A stretch of 64,000 bases of DNA from Aquibacillus albus (GCF_016908325.1 NZ_JAFBDR010000003.1:1-64000), one strand, 5' to 3'. Positions 1-8,905 are shown, numbered from the stretch's first letter. Notes: a model not told the origin generated them from the sequence alone. Program-made: numbers and translations.

Positions 1-148
1 ACAAAAAGGCTTAGGATCAGCTCCAGTTCAATATAAAAACAAATTGGCAGCATGACCCCAAACCTTATGTGTCTACTTGACAGGGGTACGCTTACTGACC
101 CCCTCAGCTAAGTAAGCGCGTGAAACGGTAAGACTTCCTGTCGCACGA

Positions 149-176
149 AAAGAGACAAGGTTTCCCTTGTCCCTTT
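149..176. repeat. dispersed palindrome at the stop codon of the EamA gene
   Basis: Arms 149-160 (AAAGAGACAAGG) and 165-176 (CCTTGTCCCTTT) form an inverted repeat with one mismatch. The right arm overlaps the minus-strand stop codon at 175-177. It belongs to the GGGACAAGG...CCTTGTCCC family that recurs at 1157, 2283 and 5141. It could also act as a weak transcription terminator. Positions 1-148 hold no gene that I can see. Confidence 0.6.
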
Positions 177-1125
177 ATTGCACCTTCTTCGCATAAGCGA
201 TATTTTTTCCTTTGTAATTGACCGCAATAATCCCAACTGCAACCATTGCAATTGCTACAAAAATAAATATATTCAAGTTTTCTCCTGGTATAAAGATGGA
301 AGATAATACTGTACCTGCGACAGGAACGATAAACTTGTACATGCTTATCTCTCCTGCATGATTATATTTTAATAACGAATACCAAAGTGCAAATGCAATG
401 GCTGAGAGTAATGCAGAGTAAACTAATAACCCCCAACCTAAGGGTGTGAATACGATAGCACCAGCACTCATCTGTGGAACACCAATAAGCAGCATCAATA
501 TGGCACCTAAACATAACTGCCAGCCAGTTACCGCGAATGGATGGATTCCTGCTGCAAGTTCTTTTGCCAAAATCATTGCGATTGCACTTGTGATCGCAGC
601 CAGAATCATAAACCCTTCTCCGTCCCACCGAAAAATAAACTGGAGCTCTTGCCCCCAGTTCGCAACAACGATACCAGTAAACCCTGCAAGCATTCCAACT
701 GTCTTTTTCCAATTCAATCGATCATTTTTATAATAATAATGAGCGAGAATCACAGTAAAAAATGTTTCACTAGAAGCCAAAATAGACCCTTGCATACCGG
801 AAACTTTTGCTAACCCGTTATAAAAGAAAAAGTATTGTAGCGCCGTCTGGACAATACCGAGAACAAACAATACAAGCAACTGCCTGCGGGTAATCTTGAT
901 CTTTTTCGGATTGATCACTAATAAAAAAGCAAGCACCAATAGTCCAGCAAGCAAAAAACGCATTCCTGCAAAGACAATCTTGGCAATCACATCATCTGGA
1001 GCCATTTGCAACTCCTCATAACTCACTTTAAGTACTGGGAATGCACTTCCCCATAAAACTGAACAGAATACGGCAACTCCAATTACCGACCATTTATTAA
1101 TAAATATGCCTTTCAATGCTGTCAT
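175..1125 (-). CDS. EamA/DMT family transporter
   Basis: This 316-residue membrane protein fits the drug/metabolite transporter superfamily, with about ten hydrophobic helices arranged as two EamA halves. The first helix contains WGSAFPVLK, a typical EamA start. The second half begins near residue 165 (GFMILAAITSAIAMI). EamA proteins export small metabolites or amino acids across the cytoplasmic membrane; the substrate cannot be read from the sequence. It appears monocistronic and its stop codon touches a palindromic repeat. Confidence 0.85.
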   Translation of the reverse strand: MTALKGIFINKWSVIGVAVFCSVLWGSAFPVLKVSYEELQMAPDDVIAKIVFAGMRFLLAGLLVLAFLLVINPKKIKITRRQLLVLFVLGIVQTALQYFFFYNGLAKVSGMQGSILASSETFFTVILAHYYYKNDRLNWKKTVGMLAGFTGIVVANWGQELQFIFRWDGEGFMILAAITSAIAMILAKELAAGIHPFAVTGWQLCLGAILMLLIGVPQMSAGAIVFTPLGWGLLVYSALLSAIAFALWYSLLKYNHAGEISMYKFIVPVAGTVLSSIFIPGENLNIFIFVAIAMVAVGIIAVNYKGKNIAYAKKVQ

Positions 1126-1156
1126 CCCCCGAGTCTCTAAAAGTCTCTTGCTAGAT

Positions 1157-1195
1157 AAAATAGGGACAAGGTGCCTGTCCCCTTGTCCCTATTTT
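1157..1195. repeat. dispersed palindrome forming the end of the MscS gene
   Basis: Perfect 15-base arms at 1157-1171 (AAAATAGGGACAAGG) and 1181-1195 flank a 9-base loop. The right arm contains the last codons and the TAG stop (1189-1191) of the minus-strand MscS gene, so the repeat supplies the end of that reading frame. The stem followed by a T run could also terminate transcription. Confidence 0.75.
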
Positions 1196-2058
1196 GAACG
1201 TTGGATCGCCATGTTTTGGGTTGGCATTTTCACTTTATTATCATATATTTTTTGAGCTAGTATTTCTTTGGCTTGTTGAACGGCTGGTAAGTAATGATCA
1301 TCGATTACCGTAGCTTTAATCGAAAAACGATAGCCTAGAGGACTTGCATCTAAAGATGAGAGCCCGTGCACTTGATATGCTTCCACAAATTCACCGGTTA
1401 TCTTATCTTTTTTTAGATAATCTTCCTGAAGTTGATTTAATTCATCACAAACCTCCATCAGCATATCTTTTATTACAGATGGATTCTCCTCAAAGCTAAC
1501 GATTACACTCTCAAATACTCTTCTTTTCTCAACATTTCCATTTTCAAGCTTTCTTACTTCTCCGTTTGGCACAATCATTAGCTTTCCATTTAACAATCGT
1601 ATTTTCACAACACGAAACCCTAACTCTTCTACTGTACCACCATTAACCTCCCCATTAACATGAACGAAATCTCCTTTTTGAAATTGTTTTTCAAAAAGAA
1701 AGAAACCACCTGCTAAAATATCCTGGATAAGTTTTTGTGCACCAAAACCGATGACAATTCCAATAACGCCACCTGCTAATAGAAGCTCTTGTATATTCAC
1801 AAAAGGCCTGATCGCGGCGATTATAATGATGAAAAAAGCGATATAATGAGATGTATTTCTAATCACAGATTCTATCGTTTGTTCTTTTTTATCACTAAGT
1901 ATGTCCGTTCTTTTGAAAATTTGATGAAAGATGAAGCGTATAGCAAAAACAATGGCATAGGTTATGATAATAGTTATTGATAAAGAAATGCCATAGTCTT
2001 GGATTTTCCCCCAATCCACTTCTATCATGGAAGAAGCTTTCTCAAATAAGCTATTCAA
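1189..2058 (-). CDS. small-conductance mechanosensitive channel, MscS family
   Basis: The protein has about 289 residues, with three N-terminal membrane segments and an MscS beta domain. The pore-lining helix and following segment are visible around GGVIGIVIGFGAQKLIQDI, and the beta domain around GDFVHVNGEVNGGTVEELG. It would open on membrane tension to release solutes during hypo-osmotic shock. The size resembles the short YkuT-type channels of bacilli. I place the start at the TTG at 2058, because the upstream TTG at 2073 lies on top of the GGGAGGA ribosome-binding site. The stop lies inside a palindromic repeat. Confidence 0.85.
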   Translation of the reverse strand: MNSLFEKASSMIEVDWGKIQDYGISLSITIIITYAIVFAIRFIFHQIFKRTDILSDKKEQTIESVIRNTSHYIAFFIIIIAAIRPFVNIQELLLAGGVIGIVIGFGAQKLIQDILAGGFFLFEKQFQKGDFVHVNGEVNGGTVEELGFRVVKIRLLNGKLMIVPNGEVRKLENGNVEKRRVFESVIVSFEENPSVIKDMLMEVCDELNQLQEDYLKKDKITGEFVEAYQVHGLSSLDASPLGYRFSIKATVIDDHYLPAVQQAKEILAQKIYDNKVKMPTQNMAIQRSK

Positions 2059-2190
2059 ATTGATTCCTCCCAATTCTCAACTTAACTATCTTACATCATA
2101 CCAAATTTTAATAGATTAGATTACTGATAGAGCCTATATCGAATATAAACTATGAATGAGGCAACAATATATTATTTTGCTAAAAAAATA

Positions 2191-2239
2191 GTACCAGATA
2201 CTGCTTGTGGACATTTGTCCATAGACAGTACCTGGTACC
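2191..2239. repeat. inverted repeat GTACCAG...CTGGTAC
   Basis: Arms 2191-2203 (GTACCAGATACTG) and 2227-2239 (CAGTACCTGGTAC) pair with one mismatch. The loop contains a second small palindrome, GGACATTTGTCC. It lies between the MscS gene and the end of the GTPase gene and looks like another mobile or REP-like palindrome, not a classic terminator, since no T run follows. Confidence 0.55.
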
Positions 2240-2272
2240 GAGCCACACCAAGAATACAGGTATGTATGCTTC

Positions 2273-5008
2273 CTAAACCTCAACCTGGGACAAGGAGCCT
2301 GTCCCTCCGTCCCTCATCCACTCATATTGGCGAAGTTGTAATTTGAACAGGGTCAGTGGATCGCGGAAGATTTCAGGATTTTTTCGCATATCGCTAAGAG
2401 ATTCTTTATTTTCTTCAATCCTATTTTGGGTTTCTTCTAGGGTTTTATTTAGCACTTGATATGGATACGCGAAAAACATACTAATATCCCTTTCCAACGA
2501 TCTTTCGAATAACTCAAATTGCTGCATGAATGTATCGGTAACCGATTTAGCTGTCTCACTGTAGTCTTTTCTTTCAATAAACTGCTTATATTTATTATGC
2601 AGCATTTCTTTATTTTTCGATATTGGACCAAACAGCTTTCCTGCGCTTTTTAGCAAAAACTGTGATGGAGTAAATTGTGTCAGGATATTAACTTTTCCCA
2701 GCTGTATGTTCCCCCTCGTCATCCGGTCGACATCCCGGCGCCAGTCATCGAGTACCTTAAAGTCACAGTTCAACGCTAACTTTTCATCCCCATACAAATG
2801 ATTAAAACTCTCGCTCATTTCATCAAAGTATGTTTGGCTGTCCCTGAACTCTGCTTCACAACCAGCCATCCATCCTTGGATTGCTGCACGAAAATCAGGT
2901 AGGGCTGTTTCTTCCAAATAATCAGTCATTCGCTTATTCATTTCATCATTAATTTCGATATGAATTCTACCAAAATTAGAATCTTCGCTTACCATTTCAG
3001 AACAATTTCGAAGCAGTTCCGGTATTTTTGTCAGCAAATCCTCTCTCCATTCCTGTTTAATTTTGCTGTATGAATTTTGAATGACTTGAACTTTTTCCTC
3101 TTCCATATCACTCAACTGATGATGGGCACCCTGAAGTTTAGCGACAATCTCTTCGTTCCATTTTATTTTATTAAGGAAAGAGTTTTCCATTTCCACTCGC
3201 TTTTCAAACAGAAGCTTAATCGATTTCTTTATATAAGATAGGATTTTAGACGTACGCTCCCCTTCCAGACTGTGCTCTTTCATTATCGACCTAGCGATGG
3301 AAGACAACTCGTTTAACTGGCGTTCGCTCTCTTCATACGCGGATAAAGCAAAGACCTTTGCATCAGGAAAATAAGCATCGATCTTGGAGGTTGTTTGCTC
3401 TACTAGATCCATAGTTTCTTGACTGTTCGCTATCCGATCCATTTTGAATAAAAGAAAATGAACGGGTATCTCTGGTGCCTGCTCGCTTAGCTTAATAGCT
3501 TGATCAAGCTCCTTTTCGACAAGATATGAATCAGTATTCAAAACAAACAACAAGCAGTCAGCCAAACGCAGATATGGAGTGTTACTCTGCTCTGGAGGCC
3601 CAGGAATATCAAGCAGGGAAAGCCTGTTTTTATTCAAAAATGATATCGGCATGCTGCAATGAATAAGTGTCTGTTCATCTTTGGAAGACTGCCTAAAATC
3701 ATCAAAATCGGATATACTTCTGACCTCTTCATCCGTAATGGCACGCATTTCTGCTTCATCAGCATCTTTAAACAGAACGGCAGCTGAATTAGAGTCTTCT
3801 AAAAGCATCTCATCCAGCATCGTGTTCATAATGGCCGTTTTTCCACTCGTTACAGAACCTGCAATGAACAGATGATAATGATTTAAATCCAGAAGCTCCC
3901 GAACAATCCATTTGAATCGTTCACCCAATGACAATCCTTCCCTTTCCGCCCAGTTAACAATCGATTCAAAAAGCCTAAAGCCATCTTCCAATCCATCTTG
4001 ATAACGTGCAGACTGACTTAACATCGTTTCTGCCTCACTTAACACGGAATCCTCCATATCGGACGGAAAAATCTCGCCCCAAGCCAGGACAGCTGATGAA
4101 GAAACCAACGCATCTGAAGCTGTAGATATCTTCATCCAATTGCTTAAATGATTCGGTAATAACGGGGACAAGTCCCTTATTAAAAATTTTCCACTAATTA
4201 ATTCAACGTATGTTTCTTTATATAGGACAGAAAGCTCCTTCCATACATGGGAGTCCCCCAACTCGATGTTCAGGAGAAGATGGTTAATCTCCTTCAACCA
4301 TGGGAAATACAAATCATTGGGTTTGTAACTATGCCAAAGTGCTTTCGATAGACTTTCAAAGCGCGGCTGATCAAGGTGAAATAAAGTCATCAGCGCCTCA
4401 CTAAAATAGTTCGGTGCCAAATGCGCAGTCTGTCCTCGATCTACATAAGCTTCCAAAATCTCAAACCATGATAATGACTCGGTTCGAATCGCTTCATTGA
4501 CAGCAAGCTTAACGGCATTGTCCCAATCCTGATTATCTTCAAAGAAAGCTCTCGCCATGTCAGTCACATCTGGATAATCCGGGTTTAAATCAACCGCTTT
4601 CTTAATCGAATCAACTGCCATTTCTAGATTTCCACGCTGTATGTATAGTGAAAATAACTGCAGAAGCACTTCCGTTTTTAATACGTCTGATTCGGTTTCC
4701 ACTGCTTTATAATAGTCCTCGGCAATGGCGAGCAAATCCAGTTCGTAATGAGCATCTGCGATATTTTTCTGAGCCCAGGGCTTGAACTCATTCGATATAT
4801 GTTCCCATTTAAATATGGCCACTTCAAAATCTTTATTTTGAAAGTAAACCTCTCCCTGAGCGAAGCGAATATAAGATAAATCGGGCATTTCTTTCTGCTT
4901 TTCATCCAAATACATTTCACTCAATACCTTGATTGGATGTACATTTTCAATACCTTCCATAAACATTTCATAATAGGATTTCCTAATCAGTTGCTTCTCC
5001 AATGTCAT
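2273..5008 (-). CDS. TPR-repeat dynamin-like GTPase
   Basis: This 911-residue protein appears cytosolic. The first ~200 residues look like tetratricopeptide helices (for example AVDSIKKAVDLNPDYPD). A GTPase domain follows from about residue 380: P-loop GSVTSGKT, G3 motif LLDIPG and a G4-like FKMD. The C-terminal ~300 residues are predicted helical with coiled-coil character, as in dynamin-family proteins. Dynamin-like proteins remodel membranes, and the TPR half may bind a partner. The gene stands alone. Its last ~13 codons (after the residues EWM) are built from a palindromic repeat, so the native C-terminus was probably changed. The start has a GGGGGAT ribosome-binding site. Confidence 0.7.
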   Translation of the reverse strand: MTLEKQLIRKSYYEMFMEGIENVHPIKVLSEMYLDEKQKEMPDLSYIRFAQGEVYFQNKDFEVAIFKWEHISNEFKPWAQKNIADAHYELDLLAIAEDYYKAVETESDVLKTEVLLQLFSLYIQRGNLEMAVDSIKKAVDLNPDYPDVTDMARAFFEDNQDWDNAVKLAVNEAIRTESLSWFEILEAYVDRGQTAHLAPNYFSEALMTLFHLDQPRFESLSKALWHSYKPNDLYFPWLKEINHLLLNIELGDSHVWKELSVLYKETYVELISGKFLIRDLSPLLPNHLSNWMKISTASDALVSSSAVLAWGEIFPSDMEDSVLSEAETMLSQSARYQDGLEDGFRLFESIVNWAEREGLSLGERFKWIVRELLDLNHYHLFIAGSVTSGKTAIMNTMLDEMLLEDSNSAAVLFKDADEAEMRAITDEEVRSISDFDDFRQSSKDEQTLIHCSMPISFLNKNRLSLLDIPGPPEQSNTPYLRLADCLLFVLNTDSYLVEKELDQAIKLSEQAPEIPVHFLLFKMDRIANSQETMDLVEQTTSKIDAYFPDAKVFALSAYEESERQLNELSSIARSIMKEHSLEGERTSKILSYIKKSIKLLFEKRVEMENSFLNKIKWNEEIVAKLQGAHHQLSDMEEEKVQVIQNSYSKIKQEWREDLLTKIPELLRNCSEMVSEDSNFGRIHIEINDEMNKRMTDYLEETALPDFRAAIQGWMAGCEAEFRDSQTYFDEMSESFNHLYGDEKLALNCDFKVLDDWRRDVDRMTRGNIQLGKVNILTQFTPSQFLLKSAGKLFGPISKNKEMLHNKYKQFIERKDYSETAKSVTDTFMQQFELFERSLERDISMFFAYPYQVLNKTLEETQNRIEENKESLSDMRKNPEIFRDPLTLFKLQLRQYEWMRDGGTGSLSQVEV
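2283..2314. repeat. palindrome inside the 3' end of the GTPase gene
   Basis: GGGACAAGGAGCCTGTCCC at 2287-2305 is a member of the dispersed GGGACA...TGTCCC family. It is translated as part of the C-terminal tail of the TPR-dynamin GTPase (residues around GGTGSLSQ). Confidence 0.65.
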
Positions 5009-5321
5009 CTTAATCCCCCGTAGTGAATAAAATTTAAAAATTCATATCGAGTTGTACAATTCGTCCTCTTTATCGTAACAAAAATACTTCACCAGCAATG
5101 TTTCATTTCTCTATCATTTTTAATACAGCTTTGTAATTTTGGGACAAAGGGTCAGGTTCCTTGTCCCAGTGAATAACCATGTAGGACAAAGGGTCAGGTC
5201 ATTTGTCCCAGAGAATGGGACAAGGAACCTGTCCCCTTGTCCCAGTGAATAACCATGCATAATCCATGTTCTTCTAGATGAAAATAACCCCAAAACCATT
5301 GGAGTTAAGGGGCATATAATT
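5009..5321. other. intergenic region with three tandem palindromes
   Basis: This 313-base gap separates the divergent GTPase and LysM amidase genes. Three consecutive palindromes of the GGGACAA...TTGTCCC type lie at 5141-5167, 5184-5209 and 5217-5243. Nearly identical 17-base tails (CAGTGAATAACCATG plus two bases) follow the first and third units. No gene is evident. Confidence 0.6.
5141..5259. repeat. tandem array of GGGACAA...TTGTCCC palindromes
   Basis: There are three inverted-repeat units about 40 bases apart. Units one and three are followed by the same spacer, AGTGAATAACCATG, which suggests duplication of a composite unit. The loops read GGGTCAGGTT, GGGTCAGGTC and GGAACCTGTCC, which are variations on the same motif seen elsewhere in the window. 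Confidence 0.65.
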
Positions 5322-6389
5322 ATGAAGCTGCAATCTGTTTTTAAATTGTTATTTGTTAGTGTTCTCATTCTTGGCTGGATAGTTAATCCTAATAGCTCTC
5401 AAGCCCGTGTCCAAACGAATGATTTGCACCTGCCAATAGCGTATTCAAAAGAACGAGCAGAAAAAATTACCCATGTAATGATTCACTTTATCTCAAATGC
5501 TGCCAACAATCCGCAAGATCCTTACAATGTCAATGACGTTTATCGTATTTTTCTTGACTACGGAGTTTCTACTCATTACATGATTGGAAGAAATGGGGAA
5601 ATATATAAAATGGTCAATGAAGACCGCGTTGCCTTTCATGCCGGAAAAGGAAGTTTACCGAGGTTCCCAGCGTATTCCAATAACATGAATGATTATTCTA
5701 TTGGGATTGAATTATTAGCCATTGGAACGCGAGATGAGATGCTACCCGTGATACCTGCAAAATCATATGATTCGATTTCCCTTTCTGACATCGGGTTTAC
5801 AGAAGCCCAGTATCGTTCCCTAAATAGATTATTGGATGATATTCTTGACCGTCACCCTTTCATTAAAAAGGATAGAAATTATATTGTAGGTCACGAAGAA
5901 TACGCCCCAAACAGAAAAACAGATCCCGGGAAGTTGTTTACTTGGGCGAGTGTTGATTTTTCTCAAAAACATACCGTGACAAAAGGCGAAACCTTATGGG
6001 CAATTGCTAAAAAGTATGGGGTAACCATTCATGACATCGCAACATTCAATAACATGCATTCAAGTAGCTATTTACAAGTTGGGCAAACATTGAGAATACC
6101 CGCGATGTATACGGTGATGTCTAGAGATACATTGTGGGAAATTGCGCAAAAATATGGGATTAGCGTCGATACCCTGGTCAAATGGAACGGTTTGGAAAAT
6201 ACGTATCTTCAAGTCGGCAATCGATTAAGAGTACCTTCTGGAACAATACCTTATACGGTGAAGTCCGGTGACACTTTATGGAGAATTGCCCAAAATTATA
6301 ACGTGAGTATCGATACGATTATCAAGGTGAACAACTTGAATCCGCGTGCTTATTTGAGGATTGGGCAAAAGTTATCGATTCCTCGATAA
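5322..6389 (+). CDS. N-acetylmuramoyl-L-alanine amidase with three LysM domains
   Basis: This is a 355-residue exported cell-wall hydrolase. An N-terminal signal peptide (hydrophobic core LLFVSVLILGW) is followed by an Amidase_2/PGRP domain at about residues 45-210. Likely zinc ligands are His in VMIHF, His in VGHEEYAP and Asp in TDPG. Three LysM repeats follow at about residues 217-260, 263-307 and 311-354, each starting Y/HTV and containing a TLW.IA motif, and would hold the enzyme on peptidoglycan. It would cleave the bond between MurNAc and the stem peptide. It is transcribed alone and ends at a strong terminator. Confidence 0.9.
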   Translation: MKLQSVFKLLFVSVLILGWIVNPNSSQARVQTNDLHLPIAYSKERAEKITHVMIHFISNAANNPQDPYNVNDVYRIFLDYGVSTHYMIGRNGEIYKMVNEDRVAFHAGKGSLPRFPAYSNNMNDYSIGIELLAIGTRDEMLPVIPAKSYDSISLSDIGFTEAQYRSLNRLLDDILDRHPFIKKDRNYIVGHEEYAPNRKTDPGKLFTWASVDFSQKHTVTKGETLWAIAKKYGVTIHDIATFNNMHSSSYLQVGQTLRIPAMYTVMSRDTLWEIAQKYGISVDTLVKWNGLENTYLQVGNRLRVPSGTIPYTVKSGDTLWRIAQNYNVSIDTIIKVNNLNPRAYLRIGQKLSIPR

Positions 6390-6412
6390 TACTCGCTTTT
6401 CTCTGAAAAACG

Positions 6413-6444
6413 AATGGCCACCGTTCTAGTGGCCATTCTTTATT
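6413..6444 (+). terminator. intrinsic terminator after the LysM amidase
   Basis: A perfect 9-base stem (AATGGCCAC / GTGGCCATT) with a 7-base loop is followed by a T-rich run. Confidence 0.85.
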
Positions 6445-6545
6445 TATGAGAATAAAACCCCATTCAATTATGGAGCCTCACACATTCCGACATAAAATAA
6501 CATCAAATGGTTACTTTAATAATAAAAAGGGACGGTGTTGCTAAA

Positions 6546-6665
6546 ATGTTTATTAATAAAAAAGTAAGAAAAAGGAACCACGCATTTATGACTATTATTT
6601 CTATGGTTGTATCACTTTTCCAAACAATTTGGATTATCGCAACAATAAAACGAAATGGAAAATAA
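6546..6665 (+). CDS. small membrane protein, 39 residues
   Basis: The frame starts with the basic segment MFINKKVRKRNH, continues with one hydrophobic helix (MTIISMVVSLFQTIWIIATI), and ends with KRNGK. The basic-helix-basic layout is typical of single-pass small membrane proteins. A GGGACGG stretch lies upstream but with loose spacing. A strong terminator follows at 6705, which supports a short transcript here. I recognise no family. Confidence 0.45.
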   Translation: MFINKKVRKRNHAFMTIISMVVSLFQTIWIIATIKRNGK

Positions 6666-6704
6666 AGTTTGGTAACTAGGATGAAGTGTCTTTCCTCTCC
6701 TGAT

Positions 6705-6740
6705 GAGTGCCGGAAAAGAAGCCGGCACTTAATTTTTTGT
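6705..6740 (+). terminator. intrinsic terminator after the small membrane ORF
   Basis: The stem AGTGCCGG / CCGGCACT with loop AAAAGAAG is followed by AATTTTTTGTCTTTT. It fits termination of the 39-residue ORF. The rest of the stretch to 6914 holds nothing I can identify. Confidence 0.8.
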
Positions 6741-6914
6741 CTTTTCTCCTCCTTATGTCACTTTTCCAGTCAATATGAACAGCTAGTAACTTTCTACAAC
6801 CAAATACTCTTTTTAAAAAGCACCTCGTTTTCTGAATAAGTTATTTTTGAAAAATAACTCTATTAAAGGACCCCTACAAACTGGTATAACATTATTTACT
6901 AGGTATTCCGTTTT

Positions 6915-8039
6915 CTATCTACTAATATTCGCTTGTCTTTGTTGAAAATTCACATTTTGATAATATGTATTTTTAACTAAAATGTTTGGACCTAAGCATT
7001 TAACTGCTGGACAATGGCAATTTAATTCTTTAGCTATTTTTGTCTCCATCCACCGCGAATAAGATTCCTGTAAAGGCGTATTTTGAATGTTGCCTAATGG
7101 AGGGACATCACCAAAGTCAGTAACTGTGACTTCACCTGTAAAAATATTAACATTCAGGCGAGAGCGTCCATCTGGATCGTTTCTTACGGTAACATTTTTA
7201 TCATTGTAAAGACGTTGAAGTAATTCCAAATCTTCCTTAGAAGAATTACACGGATAAAAAGGCAAGGTTCCAAAAAGCATCCATATTTGTTCGCTGCGAT
7301 GATCAAGTAGACGTCTAATAGCTAAACGAATGTCTTCTAGGTTAAGCGTTGCAAGGTTGGTAGCGAAATCCACAGGATACATCGGGTGAATCTCGTGACG
7401 AGTACAGCCCATTTCCATAATATGATCATGAATTTGCTCTAAATAAGGAAAAGTACGCTGATTTAACATCGTTTCTGCTGACACCATCACCCCTTCTCTT
7501 GAGAGTTGTTTAGCATTTTTAACCATCTGCTTAAAATAATCTTTTCTATGTTCTACTGTTGGTTTTCTCTCCATTTGAGCAAACCCTGTCTCTACAAACT
7601 CTTCTACCGTCCCCCAATTATGTGAAATATGTAGTACATCTAGATAAGGAACAATCGGTTTATACCTATCATATGGAAGGGTTATATTGGAATTAACTTG
7701 CGTTTTAATTCCTCGGTAATGAGCGTATTCAAGTAGAGGTAGGACATGGTTTCTTATTGACTTCTTGGACATCATAGGCTCCCCGCCCGTGATGCTTAGG
7801 GTCCGCAAATTCGGAATTTCATCCAGTCGTTTAAGAATGAGGTCCATTGGTAGAGACTCTGGATCTCGGTTTTGTAAGGTGTAACCGACAGCACAGTGAT
7901 TACACCGCATGTTACAAAGTGTTGTCGTTGTAAATTCGATACTTGATAAGACCATCTTCCCGTTTTCTTCCACATCCATATACGCTTCCCATGGATCATT
8001 TGAGGAAAGGTCATGAAAAAATTCATTTTTTGTATCCAT
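6915..8039 (-). CDS. yfkAB: radical SAM / CxCxxxxC protein YfkAB
   Basis: This 374-residue protein is close to the length of B. subtilis YfkAB. The radical SAM cluster motif CNMRCNHC (CX3CX2C) lies near residues 42-49, followed by the glycine-rich SAM-binding motif SITGGEPM. The C-terminal cysteine motif CHCPAVKC matches the CxCxxxxC signature that defines the YfkAB family. It should bind a [4Fe-4S] cluster and cleave SAM; the substrate is unknown. An AAAGGAAG ribosome-binding site precedes the ATG. It sits where B. subtilis has secA after hpf, so the neighbourhood is rearranged. Confidence 0.88.
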   Translation of the reverse strand: MDTKNEFFHDLSSNDPWEAYMDVEENGKMVLSSIEFTTTTLCNMRCNHCAVGYTLQNRDPESLPMDLILKRLDEIPNLRTLSITGGEPMMSKKSIRNHVLPLLEYAHYRGIKTQVNSNITLPYDRYKPIVPYLDVLHISHNWGTVEEFVETGFAQMERKPTVEHRKDYFKQMVKNAKQLSREGVMVSAETMLNQRTFPYLEQIHDHIMEMGCTRHEIHPMYPVDFATNLATLNLEDIRLAIRRLLDHRSEQIWMLFGTLPFYPCNSSKEDLELLQRLYNDKNVTVRNDPDGRSRLNVNIFTGEVTVTDFGDVPPLGNIQNTPLQESYSRWMETKIAKELNCHCPAVKCLGPNILVKNTYYQNVNFQQRQANISR

Positions 8040-8228
8040 CTATGAAACTTCCTTTCGGTATGAATATATCGATCTAGTGTGAAAGAATAATATAACTTCA
8101 ATACTAACATATGAAATTTCACATTATTCTATCACGGTTTTCACTAAACTTATTCCACAAAATGCCTGTTTGCGGAAAACCACTTGAACATACTTATTAA
8201 AAGATGTCTCCAACTTTATCATCCCCCA

Positions 8229-8261
8229 CCAAAAAAGGTGATCCCATGACGGAATCACCTT
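8229..8261 (-). terminator. intrinsic terminator after hpf
   Basis: On the minus strand, AAGGTGAT / ATCACCTT arms are followed by a run of T, directly downstream of the hpf stop. Confidence 0.8.
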
Positions 8262-8282
8262 ATCTTTCATGTATAAATCTAT

Positions 8283-8837
8283 TTAACTAGGTTCTATTAA
8301 ACCATAACGTCCATCACGGCGTCGGTATACAACGTTTGTATTACCTGTTATGGCGTTCGTAAATACATAGAATGAATGACCCAGCAGATCCATTTGTAAA
8401 ATGGCTTCCTCCGAATCCATTGGTTTTAAGTCAAATCGCTTCGTACGAACAATTTCTAACTCATCTTCGGCTTGTGCTTCCTTCACTGCAAGTGCTTCTC
8501 TTTCCATCTCAGCAAAAATATGCTTTGGAGAACCTTTGTGACGGAATTTGCGATTCACCTTCGTTTTATACTTTCGGATCTGACGCTCTAGCTTATCAAC
8601 GACAAGGTCGATGGCAGCATATAAATCTAAATGTCGTTCCTCTCCTCGAAGTAATAAATCTGTCATCGGAATGGTTACCTCAATTTGCTGTTCGTCATTA
8701 TAGACACTTATGTTTACGTTGACATCGGATGTTGGGGGCGTATCGAAATATCGTTCCAGTTTACCAATTTTCTTTTCCACATATTCCTTAATTGCATTGG
8801 TCACCTCAACATTTTCACCACGGATGTTGTAATTCAT
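8283..8837 (-). CDS. hpf: ribosome hibernation promoting factor, long form
   Basis: This 184-residue protein is YvyD-like. The N-terminal S30AE domain (MNYNIRGENVEVTNAIKEYV) spans about residues 1-100 and the dimerisation tail (residues 125-184, ending RRRDGRYGLIEPS) is present, which makes it the long HPF that pairs 70S ribosomes into 100S dimers. It acts on ribosomes in stationary phase or stress. A sigma-B promoter lies upstream and a terminator downstream, so it is its own unit. Confidence 0.95.
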   Translation of the reverse strand: MNYNIRGENVEVTNAIKEYVEKKIGKLERYFDTPPTSDVNVNISVYNDEQQIEVTIPMTDLLLRGEERHLDLYAAIDLVVDKLERQIRKYKTKVNRKFRHKGSPKHIFAEMEREALAVKEAQAEDELEIVRTKRFDLKPMDSEEAILQMDLLGHSFYVFTNAITGNTNVVYRRRDGRYGLIEPS

Positions 8838-8879
8838 ATAAAGTGTCCTCCTTTCATCCTTTGTATTTAATATTCTAGA

Positions 8880-8905
8880 ATACCCTGTACAATTCCTGCT
8901 TAAAC
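8880..8905 (-). promoter_or_regulatory. sigma-B promoter of hpf
   Basis: On the minus strand, GTTTAA is followed after 14 bases by GGGTAT, a full match to the sigma-B consensus. B. subtilis yvyD is also under sigma-B. An AGGAATT close to a GAAT in the same stretch could be an overlapping sigma-H element, which is less certain. Confidence 0.75.

Noticed and set aside
5141-5259. CRISPR array
   Set aside because: Units are palindromes with near-identical spacers, only three copies, and no cas genes are in the window.
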